A stretch of 64,000 nucleotides of DNA, taken from contig NZ_RBCI01000002.1 of assembly GCF_003628535.1 (NCBI RefSeq), positions 434,001 to 498,000 of the forward strand. The letters run 5' to 3'. Below, in pieces: positions 1-8,348 of the stretch (the stretch's first letter is position 1; each line of letters opens with the position of its first letter). The position numbers and the translations under genes were made by a program. Source of the stretch: Flavisolibacter nicotianae. Lineage in GTDB: Bacteria; Bacteroidota; Bacteroidia; Chitinophagales; Chitinophagaceae. The notes below the pieces were generated by a model that did not search any database, was not told the DNA's origin, and saw only the letters and a list, made by a program, of their open reading frames with translations.

Positions 1-1
1 A

Positions 2-826
2 CGCATTGTCGCAAACGAGATGGGCGTCAGCATCAAAGAAACCTCCGGGCCGGTGATCGAAAAACCCGGCGACCTGGCCGGTTTGCTTACAGGCCTTCAG
101 CCCAATGATGTGTTGTTTATCGATGAAATCCACCGCCTGAGCACCGTGGTGGAAGAATACCTGTATTCGGCCATGGAAGATTACAAGATCGACATCATGA
201 TCGACAGCGGTCCCAATGCCCGCAGCATCCAGATCAACCTCTCGCCGTTTACGCTGATTGGTGCCACCACGCGGAGCGGTTTGCTCACGGCCCCGCTGCT
301 TTCGCGGTTTGCCATCAAGTCGCGACTGGAATACTATGATGCCGAAACGCTGAAAAAGATCATCCTGCGTTCGGCAAGCATTTTAAATGCCGACATCTCT
401 ACCGAAGCGGCCGGCGAAATTGCCCGTCGCAGCCGCGGCACGCCGCGTATCGCCAATGGCCTGCTGCGCCGCGTACGCGATTTTGCCCAGGTGCTGAACG
501 ACAGCACCATCGACCTTGGCATTACACAACACGGGTTGCGAGCCCTGAACGTGGATGAACACGGCCTGGATGAAATGGACAACCGTATCCTGGCGGCTAT
601 CATCGAAAAGTTCAAGGGAGGGCCGGTGGGCATCACCACCATCGCCACGGCCGTAGGCGAAGAAGCGGGAACACTGGAAGAAGTGTACGAGCCGTTTTTG
701 ATCCAGGAAGGGTTCATTATGCGTACGCCGAGAGGCAGGGAGGTGACGGCAAAAGCGTATGCGCATCTGGGTAAAACGCCGCCGTTGCGTGGCGCATCCG
801 GCAACTTGTTTGGTGGTTTAGCCTGA
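2..826 (+). CDS. ruvB: Holliday junction branch migration ATPase RuvB (5' truncated by window)
   Basis: RuvB is the AAA+ motor that drives Holliday junction branch migration with RuvA during recombinational repair. The open frame runs in from the window edge and 274 residues are visible, so about 65 N-terminal residues with the Walker A loop lie outside. Seen here: Walker [11 protein letters not shown], sensor 1 GATTRSGLL, the arginine-finger segment LLSRFAI, and a C-terminal winged helix ([16 protein letters not shown] ... [13 protein letters not shown]) typical of RuvB. It ends just before a small bidirectional hairpin. The gene is cut only by the window edge; nothing suggests a broken gene. 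Confidence 0.97.
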   Translation, partial: RIVANEMGVSIKETSGPVIEKPGDLAGLLTGLQPNDVLFIDEIHRLSTVVEEYLYSAMEDYKIDIMIDSGPNARSIQINLSPFTLIGATTRSGLLTAPLLSRFAIKSRLEYYDAETLKKIILRSASILNADISTEAAGEIARRSRGTPRIANGLLRRVRDFAQVLNDSTIDLGITQHGLRALNVDEHGLDEMDNRILAAIIEKFKGGPVGITTIATAVGEEAGTLEEVYEPFLIQEGFIMRTPRGREVTAKAYAHLGKTPPLRGASGNLFGGLA

Positions 827-850
827 GCGTGAAGGCAAAGTAAAAAAATA

Positions 851-882
851 AAAAAAGTGTCCTGAACGTAAGACACCTTTTG
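851..882. terminator. Bidirectional terminator between ruvB and GNAT gene
   Basis: An A-rich tract, AAGTGTC, a short loop, then GACACCTTTT lies between the convergent ruvB and acetyltransferase genes. The stem is short (GTGTC/GACAC plus A-T extensions), but T-runs flank it on both strands, as expected for a shared terminator. Confidence 0.6.
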
Positions 883-906
883 AATTTTGACCCTTTATTT
901 TTGACT
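878..906 (+). repeat. TTTTGAATTTTG...TTTTTGACT element, copy 1
   Basis: This 29-nt stretch matches 1990-2018 at 24 of 29 positions. It contains TATTTTTG, which fits the promoter box TAnnTTTG, but no plus-strand gene follows it, because the next gene is on the other strand and ends at 909. It is therefore better treated as a repeated element than as a working promoter. Confidence 0.5.
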
Positions 907-908
907 CA

Positions 909-1337
909 TCAAAGTTCCTTTTCCATCACAAAGTGCGGGATGGTGATTTCCTGGAACTCGTCGCCTTTGCGTTTGTAGCCCATCTTTTCGTAAAACCCCG
1001 AAGCGTCTTTGCGGGCATGCATCGTAATTTTTTTGTAGCCCCTGTCCCTGGCCAGGTTTTCGGCAAACTGCATCAGGGCACGGCCGATGCCTTTTCCCTG
1101 TACGTCATTGACCACGGCCATCTGGCGAAGGCGTACGGTTTCGGGATCTTCCTCCACCAGCATGCAGCAACCCAACATCCGGTCTTCTTCGTAAGCTGCC
1201 ATGTGCATGTTTTGCTTTTCCTTTTCCAGTTCGTCTTTTGAAAAATGAAGTCCCAGCGGTTTGCGCAAAATCTCGTCACGCAACTTCAGCATCTGCTTGT
1301 ATTCCTCCGTGCCGTAATCGATAATTTTTAATGCCAT
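909..1337 (-). CDS. GNAT family N-acetyltransferase
   Basis: Acyl-CoA-dependent acetyltransferase of the GNAT fold, 142 residues, a normal single-domain length. The acetyl-CoA loop is visible as VQGKGIGRALMQ after the beta-4 strand VRLRQMAVV, and a C-terminal KKITMHARKDASGFYEKMGY resembles the final part of the fold where the Tyr general acid often sits. The N-terminus (MALKIIDYGTEEYKQMLKLRDEILRKPLG) resembles the ElaA/YjcF-like group. The substrate cannot be read from sequence. It is convergent with ruvB and divergent from acpP, so it is probably a single-gene unit. Confidence 0.9.
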   Translation of the reverse strand: MALKIIDYGTEEYKQMLKLRDEILRKPLGLHFSKDELEKEKQNMHMAAYEEDRMLGCCMLVEEDPETVRLRQMAVVNDVQGKGIGRALMQFAENLARDRGYKKITMHARKDASGFYEKMGYKRKGDEFQEITIPHFVMEKEL

Positions 1338-1586
1338 GTATGAGCGGGTTGACGTTGTGCAATACTACAAATATCCGTTTACTCGGCCAATTCACTGCCG
1401 GTCGCCGGCATTTTTTGCAGAAAAGGAAGAAGGCAGAACGCGGCAATGTTTGGTGCAAGGGCCATTGGATAAAAGAGCGGGCGGCGAAGATGGTTTTGCC
1501 GCCGGCCTTCAAGGAAGGAAGCCTGCAGCATCGCCAACTGTTTTACAGATGTTTTTGATCGGCAGTTGTTTTTTTCCAAAAACCTA

Positions 1587-1594
1587 TATTTTTG
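1587..1594 (+). promoter_or_regulatory. acpP promoter, -7 box TATTTTTG
   Basis: TATTTTTG fits the Bacteroidetes -7 consensus TAnnTTTG exactly. A TTG at 1566-1568 lies 18 nt upstream, the normal spacing for the -33 element. A leader of 26 nt remains before the acpP start at 1621. Confidence 0.75.
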
Positions 1595-1620
1595 CACCAC
1601 TATAACCAAATTTTTACAAT

Positions 1621-1857
1621 ATGTCAGACATTGCAGCAAGAGTAAAAAAAATCATCGTAGATAAGCTGGGCGTTGATGAAGCAGAAGTTACGAATGAAGC
1701 TTCTTTTACCAACGATTTGGGTGCCGACTCGCTGGATACAGTTGAATTGATCATGGAATTCGAAAAAGAATTCAATATTTCAATCCCCGACGAGCAAGCC
1801 GAAACCATTACCACTGTTGGTCAAGCTGTTTCTTACCTTGAAGAACACGCAAAGTAA
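1621..1857 (+). CDS. acpP: Acyl carrier protein
   Basis: Small acidic carrier protein (78 residues) that holds growing acyl chains on a 4'-phosphopantetheine arm during type II fatty acid synthesis. The prosthetic-group site is clear as [10 protein letters not shown] with the modified Ser, and the rest matches AcpP along its whole length ([17 protein letters not shown] at the start, [10 protein letters not shown] at the end). It has its own promoter and a strong terminator right behind it, which would let it be expressed at a higher level than fabF and rnc downstream. The acpP-fabF-rnc order is conserved in Bacteroidetes. Confidence 0.98.
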   Translation: MSDIAARVKKIIVDKLGVDEAEVTNEASFTNDLGADSLDTVELIMEFEKEFNISIPDEQAETITTVGQAVSYLEEHAK

Positions 1858-1889
1858 TTGCCGTTCTACTATAGAACTTCATACCAATT

Positions 1890-1926
1890 CCGCCTTCATG
1901 TTCCCGTAACAGAAGGCGGTTTTATC
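1890..1926 (+). terminator. acpP terminator
   Basis: Perfect 8-bp stem CCGCCTTC (1890-1897) / GAAGGCGG (1912-1919) followed by TTTTATCTTT, 32 nt behind the acpP stop. Confidence 0.85.
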
Positions 1927-1989
1927 TTTACAGGGAAGTCAAAACTCAAAAGAGAAAAGTCTTAAAACAGGCGTTTCGTTCGAAATATC

Positions 1990-2018
1990 TTTTGAATTTT
2001 GCTTTTTTACTTTTGACT
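1990..2018 (+). promoter_or_regulatory. fabF promoter region within repeated TTTTGA element, copy 2
   Basis: Contains TACTTTTG (2008-2015), an exact TAnnTTTG box, 11 nt ahead of the fabF ATG. The surrounding 29 nt closely match 878-906. AGTCAAAA at 1937-1944 is the inverse of TTTTGACT at 2011-2018, so the intergenic region can also form a long weak hairpin. Confidence 0.6.
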
Positions 2019-2026
2019 TTATTACT

Positions 2027-3301
2027 ATGAGTGCAGGAAAAACGATAGAACTGAAACGCGTAGTCGTCACCGGGATGGGAGCGCTGACACCGCTGGGAAA
2101 TACGATTACAGACTACTGGAACAATTTACGGAATGGCGTAAGCGGCTGCGACTACATTACCCTGTTCGACGCATCAAAATTCAAGACTCGTTTTGCCTGC
2201 GAAATCAAAGGCTTTGATCCCACCAACTTTTTAGACCGGAAAGAAGCCCGCAAACTCGACCGCTTTTCTCAAACGGCCATTGCCGCTTCCGACCAGGGTG
2301 TGCAGGACGCCGGCATCGACAAGACCAACGTGAATGTCGACCGGGTTGGCGTCGTGATGGGGTCGGGAATTGGCGGCCTGATTACCTTCCAGGAAGAGGT
2401 GATGAATTTTGCCAAAGGCGACGGTACGCCGCGTTTCAACCCTTTCTTTATTCCGAAGATGATCCTGGACATTGCTGCAGGTCATATTTCGATGCGCCAC
2501 GGCTTCCGCGGACCCAACTTTGCCGCGGTGAGTGCCTGTGCGTCGAGCACCAACGCCATGATGGAAGCCTTTAACCTCATTCGGATGGGCAAGGCAGATA
2601 TTATTGTAACAGGTGGAACGGAGAGTGTGATCAGCGAAGCCGGTGTGGGCGGGTTCAATGCCATGAAGGCCCTGAGCGAACGCAACGACGATCCCAAAAC
2701 AGCCAGTCGTCCGTACGACAAGGACCGCGATGGATTTGTGATGGGCGAAGCGGCGGGAGTGCTCATCTTTGAAGAATACGAACACGCTGTCCGCAGGGGC
2801 GCAAAGATCTATTGCGAGATCGCCGGCGCCGGTGCAACGGCCGATGCACATCACCTGACAGCTCCCCACCCGGAAGGACTGGGTGCAAAGAACGTGATGA
2901 TCCAGGCCCTGGCCGACGCCGACATGCAGGCGTCCGACATCGACTATATCAACACACACGGAACCTCGACGCCGTTGGGCGATGTGGCCGAAGTGAAAGC
3001 CATCGTGGACGTTTTTGGCGAGCACGCCTTTAACCTCAATATCTCCTCGACAAAATCCATGACCGGTCACTCACTGGGTGCAGCCGGCGTTATCGAGGCG
3101 ATTGCCTGTATCATGGCTGTGCAAAACGATATTGTGCCGCCAACCATCAATCACTTTACCGATGATCCGGACATTGATCCCCGCCTGAACTTTACCTTTG
3201 GCGAAGCCCAAAAGCGTCCGGTACGGGCTGCGTTGAGCAACACCTTCGGCTTTGGCGGTCACAATGCCTGTATGATTTTCAAAAAATATGCGGGGCAGTA
3301 A
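2027..3301 (+). CDS. fabF: Beta-ketoacyl-ACP synthase II
   Basis: Condensing enzyme that elongates acyl-ACP with malonyl-ACP. Length 424 is typical of FabF. The KAS II triad is intact: Cys171 in SACASST, His311 in NTHGTSTPLGD and His348 in KSMTGHSLGAAG. The start at the first ATG gives the normal N-terminus KRVVVTGMGALTPLG after a short hydrophilic leader. It follows acpP after a terminator and a new promoter, and rnc begins 39 nt behind it, so fabF and rnc are probably co-transcribed. Confidence 0.98.
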   Translation: MSAGKTIELKRVVVTGMGALTPLGNTITDYWNNLRNGVSGCDYITLFDASKFKTRFACEIKGFDPTNFLDRKEARKLDRFSQTAIAASDQGVQDAGIDKTNVNVDRVGVVMGSGIGGLITFQEEVMNFAKGDGTPRFNPFFIPKMILDIAAGHISMRHGFRGPNFAAVSACASSTNAMMEAFNLIRMGKADIIVTGGTESVISEAGVGGFNAMKALSERNDDPKTASRPYDKDRDGFVMGEAAGVLIFEEYEHAVRRGAKIYCEIAGAGATADAHHLTAPHPEGLGAKNVMIQALADADMQASDIDYINTHGTSTPLGDVAEVKAIVDVFGEHAFNLNISSTKSMTGHSLGAAGVIEAIACIMAVQNDIVPPTINHFTDDPDIDPRLNFTFGEAQKRPVRAALSNTFGFGGHNACMIFKKYAGQ

Positions 3302-3340
3302 AGAGCCTGCCGGGTATTGATTTAATCTTTAATTTCATTC

Positions 3341-4075
3341 GTGGACTTTTGGAAATCGCTTTATAAAAAAGACGGCAATCCATCCTTTAAGAAAAATTTG
3401 AAAGGCATGCTGGGCTACGCTCCCGGCAACCTTTCCTTGTACAAAACGGCGCTGACTCACCGCTCCATCAAAGACGGCATCGACGAAAACAACGAACGCC
3501 TCGAATACCTGGGCGACGCCATCCTGAGCGCCCTGGTGGCCGATTACCTCTTTAAGCGTTATCCCTACAAAGGCGAAGGCTATCTCACCGAAATGCGCAG
3601 CAAAATGGTGAACCGCCAGCAACTGAACGACATTGCCCTGAAAATGGGACTCAAAAAGGTCACGGTTTTCAACAAGTCTGATGCCTCGCTGAAAAGCAGC
3701 CAGATCTTTGGAAACACGCTGGAAGCGCTGGTGGGTGCCATTTACCTCGACAAAGGGTACAAGAAAACAAGCAAGTGGGTGGCCGAACGCATCATTCTGC
3801 CCCACATGTTCATGGACGACCTGGAAAACCTCGAGATCAATCACAAGAATAAATTGTACGGCTGGGCCAACAAGAACGGCAAAAGCCTCGAGTTCGAGAC
3901 GGTGGACGAAAAGATGGAAAACGGTCGCCGGCTCTTTACCATCGCTGCCGTAGTCGATGGAAGGGCTATTGCACAGGGCAAGGCGTTTAATAAAAAAGAT
4001 GCATCCCAAATCGCTGCGCAACTCGCCGTAGAGAAATTGGGAATCGTGAATTCGGATAGCGTGGGGGGGATGTAG
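3341..4075 (+). CDS. rnc: Ribonuclease III
   Basis: Double-strand-specific endoribonuclease for rRNA and mRNA processing. The 244-residue protein has the RNase III signature NERLEYLGDAILSALVADYLF with the metal-binding Glu/Asp residues, a second acidic site in FGNTLEALVGAIYLDKGY, and a C-terminal double-stranded RNA-binding domain from about residue 175 (KNKLYGWANKNGKSLEFE ... DASQIAAQLAVEKL). The start codon is GTG; no ATG exists in frame before the conserved region. It shares a unit with fabF. Confidence 0.96.
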   Translation: MDFWKSLYKKDGNPSFKKNLKGMLGYAPGNLSLYKTALTHRSIKDGIDENNERLEYLGDAILSALVADYLFKRYPYKGEGYLTEMRSKMVNRQQLNDIALKMGLKKVTVFNKSDASLKSSQIFGNTLEALVGAIYLDKGYKKTSKWVAERIILPHMFMDDLENLEINHKNKLYGWANKNGKSLEFETVDEKMENGRRLFTIAAVVDGRAIAQGKAFNKKDASQIAAQLAVEKLGIVNSDSVGGM

Positions 4076-4079
4076 TTAT

Positions 4080-4197
4080 GTCAAACGTCAAATGTCAGAC
4101 GTGAGACAATAGCCATTCGTACCAAAAAACACGTAAAGGCTGTTCATCGGAAAGATAAAAACGAAATGTTTCTCCTGTTTCACATTTGACGTTTGAC
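4080..4197. repeat. Long inverted repeat between rnc and membrane gene
   Basis: GTCAAACGTCAAATGT (4080-4095) is repeated exactly in inverse as ACATTTGACGTTTGAC (4182-4197). The 16-bp arms enclose 86 nt without an open frame. It lies between convergent genes and may serve as a shared transcription barrier or be a relic of a small mobile repeat. A similar element lies on the other side of the next gene. Confidence 0.8.
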
Positions 4198-4202
4198 CTT
4201 CA

Positions 4203-4820
4203 TCAGTGCAGGAAAAACGTTACAATTCCCACCAGGATTAAAACCGCTCCGCTGATCCTCTTCTCGTTGTGTTCGATGAATTCTGCCGGCAATAAATTCA
4301 CACCCCTGATGCCCAGGCTGACCAGCATCCAGATACCCAAAATGCTGATGACGGCATAGGCACCTGCCATTGAAAAAACGGCACCCATGCCAAAGGCTCC
4401 GGCCGACAGAAAAAGACTTTCCACTTCGAGGCAGGGCGAAAGAAACATCATGCCGACAAAAATAAGGATCCACCTACGTCGTGATTTTTCATAATCCTGC
4501 ACATCTTTCTGGGCGCTGTGGTGGTGGTGCGGCATATTCACGGTAAAATAAATCAAGCCGAACACGATGAGCAGCACCGCCATGGCCATATTAATCGTCC
4601 GGCCATATTGCTCCTGCAATTCCTTGCCGATAAAACCCAGGATGAGACCAAGTATGACCGTGCCAAAAACATGCGCCGCCGCCGCCATCAGGGTAATGCT
4701 GTTGAGTTCTTTCTTTTTCCATCCTTCGGCTTTGGCAACCGCCACGAGCGGCAACCAGTGGTTGGGGATCAGCGCATGAACGGCAGCAAGAAGAATGGTT
4801 GCGGTAAGAAGACTTAGCAT
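4203..4820 (-). CDS. Polytopic membrane protein, UreH/NicO-like transporter
   Basis: Integral inner membrane protein of 205 residues with about six hydrophobic segments (near residues 3-20, 42-65, 76-95, 117-140, 147-168, 188-205). Near the N-terminus is HALIPNH (His15 to His21), which resembles the HX4DH motif of nickel/cobalt permeases and UreH-like proteins with Asn in place of Asp. A cytosolic or periplasmic loop carries four consecutive His (98-101), a common metal-binding feature. I infer transition-metal transport, but the family call rests on motif and topology only. The neighbour upstream is an AraC regulator with a Cys/His cluster, which may sense the same metal. Confidence 0.6.
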   Translation of the reverse strand: MLSLLTATILLAAVHALIPNHWLPLVAVAKAEGWKKKELNSITLMAAAAHVFGTVILGLILGFIGKELQEQYGRTINMAMAVLLIVFGLIYFTVNMPHHHHSAQKDVQDYEKSRRRWILIFVGMMFLSPCLEVESLFLSAGAFGMGAVFSMAGAYAVISILGIWMLVSLGIRGVNLLPAEFIEHNEKRISGAVLILVGIVTFFLH

Positions 4821-4822
4821 CG

Positions 4823-4948
4823 TGAATGGTGAATGGTCAATGGTGAATGGATCGTTTCAGGCGTCATGTCTTTCTTGCTGGATGGTCGGCAAGTTACAGC
4901 GGATCGTTGTTATGACCGTGGTAAAATGAAGGCACCATTTTGACCATT
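4823..4948. repeat. Tandem GGTGAATG repeats and imperfect inverted repeat
   Basis: Just upstream of the membrane gene start, GTGAATGGTGAATGGTCAA and following bases repeat a 7-8 nt unit (4823-4851). The inverse, CACCATTTTGACCATTCG, lies at 4932 onwards, giving imperfect arms about 85 nt apart, the same size as the element at 4080-4197. Confidence 0.5.
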
Positions 4949-4957
4949 CGTCACCGA

Positions 4958-5887
4958 CTACCGCAGCAGCAGTTCGCAGGGCTTCAGACCTGTGTGTTTT
5001 TTGAAGGCCGTCGAAAAATGCGAAATCGAGGAATAGCCCAGTGAGGCGGAAACATCAGTCACGGACTGGCCCTTTTCGTACAGCAGGTATTTTGCATGTT
5101 CCATCCGTTTGCTTTGGTAGAACTCGAAGATGGTTGTGCCAAACATTTCTTTAAAGCCCTTTTTCAGGTAGCACTCGTTCATGGCCACCTTGCGGCTAAG
5201 TTGTTTGATGGTAATTGGCTCGCCGATCTGCTGCAGCAAAATCTCCCTTGCCTTTGCCACCTTTTCGCGGTCGGTTTCGTTGTTCAGGAACTTGCAGGCG
5301 ATCACTACGGGTTCGCTGTTCTCCATGCCGTCGAGGCAATAGAGCAGGAGCATCTGCGTTTGTGCATTCACAAAAAGGGTTTCGAGGCCGCCGTTGTACG
5401 GGTGGTTCAGCATGCCTTCGAGCACCTGGCGGGTGCGGCCGCAAAGAAGCAGCGGCCGACTGAACGAAGAGGTATATGTAAACGATAGGAGTTTTTCGTA
5501 AAAGGCCGGCTCACCGGCTGGTAGCCCGGCAAACTTCTCCAGCAGCTTTTGCGAAAACGCAAACGAAACAAAATCGACGCTTTCCGTTTTTTCTTCGCAG
5601 TTGTGCGAAAGGTGCGCTTTACACTGGTTGCACTCGTTCTGGTACTTTTTGCAATACATATTGCCGAGAAGGCAGAACCGCAGTTCCAGGTAATTCTTGT
5701 GCGGGTTGGACGCATCGTAGTGGTAACGCAGCTGCGCCTTTTCCTGGCCTTTCCAGCCCTGGGGTTTGGCAAACCGCTTCATGGCATAGTGCACAGAGCC
5801 GGGAACATGACGGCTCCCCTCAAACAAAACGGTTGTGGTGAGGGTGGCGGCTTCCGCTAAAATCTCTGTGGCGTGAACGGTTTGCAT
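4958..5887 (-). CDS. AraC family transcriptional regulator with Cys/His cluster
   Basis: DNA-binding regulator of 309 residues. The C-terminal hundred residues form the double helix-turn-helix of AraC proteins (EPITIKQLSRKVAMNECYLK ... QSVTDVSASLGYSSISHFSTAFKKHTG). The N-terminal domain carries Cys72, Cys79, Cys86, Cys89, His92, His95 and Cys97 within 26 residues, which looks like a metal or Fe-S/zinc site and is not usual for sugar-type AraC proteins. I chose the ATG at 5887 over an upstream start because a promoter box sits directly before it; the longer reading would be Pro-rich and unlike the family. It could control the neighbouring transporter-like gene. Confidence 0.87.
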   Translation of the reverse strand: MQTVHATEILAEAATLTTTVLFEGSRHVPGSVHYAMKRFAKPQGWKGQEKAQLRYHYDASNPHKNYLELRFCLLGNMYCKKYQNECNQCKAHLSHNCEEKTESVDFVSFAFSQKLLEKFAGLPAGEPAFYEKLLSFTYTSSFSRPLLLCGRTRQVLEGMLNHPYNGGLETLFVNAQTQMLLLYCLDGMENSEPVVIACKFLNNETDREKVAKAREILLQQIGEPITIKQLSRKVAMNECYLKKGFKEMFGTTIFEFYQSKRMEHAKYLLYEKGQSVTDVSASLGYSSISHFSTAFKKHTGLKPCELLLR

Positions 5888-5894
5888 GCAGCGG

Positions 5895-5902
5895 CAAAAG
5901 TA
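5895..5902 (-). promoter_or_regulatory. araC-type gene promoter box TACTTTTG
   Basis: Read on the minus strand, TACTTTTG is followed by CCGCTGC and then the ATG. The very short distance implies an almost leaderless transcript and fixes the start codon choice. Confidence 0.65.
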
Positions 5903-6126
5903 CGCCTGCCGGCGGCAGCAAAGAAGGAACAATCTCATCGCTTTGTCATTTTTAGAGGCTGTTAACAAGCGGACCGGTGTGCATGCGGCCGTACTGAAGG
6001 CAGGCAGGGCTGGTGGTGGAGGCCCGGGTTTGGCAAGCGTAAAAGTGGAAATCAGTGTCAACTTCTCTTCGTGTCAACTCGCCGACTCTTCGACCCCGTT
6101 CTTGAAGAACGAGACAAATAGTTTCA

Positions 6127-6134
6127 TACTTTCG
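6127..6134 (+). promoter_or_regulatory. lpxC promoter-like box TACTTTCG
   Basis: TACTTTCG differs from TAnnTTTG by one base and is followed by CCGC and the ATG. The same box-CCGC-ATG arrangement precedes marR, suggesting transcription starting at or next to the start codon. Confidence 0.5.
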
Positions 6135-6138
6135 CCGC

Positions 6139-7554
6139 ATGCAGTCGAATTATTCCGAAGTGCAGCAGACCCTTGCAGCAGAAGCCTCCATCAGCGGTGT
6201 TGGTATTCATTCGGGCCAAACCGTTGAAATCCGATTAAAACCCGCAGAACCCAATACAGGCATCGTTTTCAAACGGGTGGATTTACCCAATGCGCCCATG
6301 GTCAAAGCCGATGTGGACAATGTTGTTGAAACCAACCGAAGCACGACGATCGAAGCCAACGGCGCCCGGGTCGGCACCATCGAACACCTGATGGCCGCCC
6401 TCGTGGGCAACGGTGTCGACAACGTCGTGGTGGAAATCAATGCGGCCGAAGTGCCCATCCTCGACGGAAGTGCCGAACCGTTTATCGAAACCATCCGCAA
6501 GGTGGGTGTGACGAAGCAGGACGCTCCGAAAGTCTATTATACCCTCCAGCACAACATTGTGTTTGTGGACGAAAATAAAAAGGTGGAGATGGTGGCGCTG
6601 CCCTACGACGGCTACCGCATCAACACGCTGATTGATTTTAACTCGCCGGTGCTGGGCACGCAGCATGCCGACCTGAGGCACCTGTCCGACTTCAATACGG
6701 ACATTGCTCCCTGCCGCACGTTTTGCTTTTTTCACGAGCTGGAATTCCTGATCGATAATAACCTGATCAAAGGCGGCGATATCAACAATGCCATCGTGGT
6801 GGTGGACAAGCCGGTCACCGACACACAGGTGCAGCGCATTTCCAAAGCATTCCAGAAAGAGGATGTCAAGGTTTCGGAAGGCGGAATTCTCAACAACCTC
6901 GAGCTGCGCTTTCCTAACGAACCGGCCCGTCATAAACTGCTGGACGTCATTGGCGATTTGGCACTGGTTGGGATGCCGTTCAAAGCGCACATCATTGCCA
7001 ACCGTCCCGGTCATGCCAGCAATGTGGCGTTTGCCAAAAAGATCAAGGAACACCTGAAGAAATTCAAGAACAAGGCCGCCATTCCGCCTTACGATCCCAA
7101 CAAGCCCCCGGTTTACGACATCCACGCGATTGAAAAGAAATTGCCGCACCGCTATCCCTTCCTCCTGATCGATAAGATCATTCACCTGGATGAAAAAGTG
7201 GTGGTGGCCGTAAAGAACGTCACCTACAACGAACCGTTCTTCCAGGGACATTTTCCCGGCAACTGCGTCATGCCCGGCGTGCTGCAGGTAGAGGCGCTGG
7301 CGCAAACGGGTGGCATCCTCACCATTCCCGACGATCCCGATCATACCTACGACACGTATTTTCTCAAAATCGACAATTGCAAATTCAAAAACAAGGTGGT
7401 GCCCGGCGATACGCTGATCCTGAAAATGGAGCTGATGAATCCTGTGCGCCGTGGTATCTGTGAAATGAGAGGGACCATTTATGTTGGTGAGAAACTGGTT
7501 GCCGAAGCAGATATGGTTGCGCAAATTGTAAAGAAACCCAAAGAAAGAGTATGA
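6139..7554 (+). CDS. lpxC/fabZ: Bifunctional LpxC deacetylase / FabZ dehydratase
   Basis: One 471-residue protein carrying two lipid enzymes, a fusion known in Bacteroidetes. Residues 1 to about 310 are UDP-3-O-acyl-GlcNAc deacetylase, the committed step of lipid A synthesis; the zinc ligands are visible as His83 (IEHLMAAL), His265 and Asp269 (HKLLDVIGD), with His292 in RPGHASN. Residues from about 325 are beta-hydroxyacyl-ACP dehydratase with His371 (FFQGHFPG) and Glu385 (VLQVEALAQTGG). Both active sites look complete. The stop overlaps the lpxA start by 4 nt, so the two are co-transcribed and probably translationally coupled. Confidence 0.97.
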   Translation: MQSNYSEVQQTLAAEASISGVGIHSGQTVEIRLKPAEPNTGIVFKRVDLPNAPMVKADVDNVVETNRSTTIEANGARVGTIEHLMAALVGNGVDNVVVEINAAEVPILDGSAEPFIETIRKVGVTKQDAPKVYYTLQHNIVFVDENKKVEMVALPYDGYRINTLIDFNSPVLGTQHADLRHLSDFNTDIAPCRTFCFFHELEFLIDNNLIKGGDINNAIVVVDKPVTDTQVQRISKAFQKEDVKVSEGGILNNLELRFPNEPARHKLLDVIGDLALVGMPFKAHIIANRPGHASNVAFAKKIKEHLKKFKNKAAIPPYDPNKPPVYDIHAIEKKLPHRYPFLLIDKIIHLDEKVVVAVKNVTYNEPFFQGHFPGNCVMPGVLQVEALAQTGGILTIPDDPDHTYDTYFLKIDNCKFKNKVVPGDTLILKMELMNPVRRGICEMRGTIYVGEKLVAEADMVAQIVKKPKERV

Positions 7555-8348
7555 TTTCCCCGCTCGCATCCATTCATCCCAATGCAAAAATCGGAAGTGA
7601 TGTTATCATTGAACCCTTTGCGGTCATTCACGACAACGTGGTGATCGGCGATGGCTCACATATCATGTCGAATGTCGTGCTCATGTCCTATAGCCGTATC
7701 GGAAAGGGGTGCAGAATATTTCCCGGTGCCGTGATCGGCGCCGTTCCGCAGGACCTCAAATTCATCGGCGAAGAAACCACGGCCGAAATCGGCGATTACA
7801 CCACCATTCGTGAATGTGTAACCGTCAACCGTGGCACAAAAGATAAATTTAAAACGGTTGTCGGAAAGCATTGCCTGCTGATGGCCTATGCCCACGTGGC
7901 GCATGACTGCATCTTAGGCGATCATGTCATTTTAGCGAATGCCGTGCAACTGGCTGGCCATGTGGAAGTCGGCGATTACGCCATCATTGGCGGCCTGGCC
8001 GGTGCCCACCAGTTTACCCGCATCGGGGCGCATACCTATATTGCAGGCCATACCGTTATCCGCAAAGACGTTCCTCCTTATGTAAAAGCAGCCCGTGAGC
8101 CCATGAGCTACATGGGACTGAACATCGTGGGCCTACAGCGCCGGAATTTTTCCGCCGAAACGATCGACACCATTTCGAAGATCTATCACCTGCTCTTCGT
8201 GGGCAATCACAGCATGAGCGGTGCCATCGAAAAGATCAGGGCCGAAATTCCCGATGGCGATGTGAAAGAAGAAATCCTTCAGTTTATTCAGGGCTCCAAA
8301 GCCGGGGTGATTAAGCGCTATGCAAAAAATGGCGTAGATGAAAATTAA
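7551..8348 (+). CDS. lpxA: Acyl-ACP--UDP-N-acetylglucosamine O-acyltransferase
   Basis: First acyltransferase of lipid A synthesis, a trimeric left-handed beta-helix enzyme. Hexapeptide-type repeats run through the first 185 residues (for example IGSDVIIEPFAVI, IGKGCRIFPGAVIG, LGDHVILANAVQ), followed by an alpha-helical C-terminal domain. The catalytic His corresponds to His118 in AYAHVAHDC. Length 265 is normal. It overlaps lpxC/fabZ by 4 nt and the following ATPase gene by 11 nt. Confidence 0.97.
   Translation: MISPLASIHPNAKIGSDVIIEPFAVIHDNVVIGDGSHIMSNVVLMSYSRIGKGCRIFPGAVIGAVPQDLKFIGEETTAEIGDYTTIRECVTVNRGTKDKFKTVVGKHCLLMAYAHVAHDCILGDHVILANAVQLAGHVEVGDYAIIGGLAGAHQFTRIGAHTYIAGHTVIRKDVPPYVKAAREPMSYMGLNIVGLQRRNFSAETIDTISKIYHLLFVGNHSMSGAIEKIRAEIPDGDVKEEILQFIQGSKAGVIKRYAKNGVDEN

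Noticed and set aside
4935-4943. Single CATTCGTCA resembling the LytTR repeat unit
   Set aside because: No second unit at 21 bp and no TTTG box at the right distance; probably chance or part of the nearby inverted repeat.
6283-7587. Minus-strand frame of 434 codons opposite lpxC/fabZ
   Set aside because: Shadow; the plus-strand protein has all catalytic residues.
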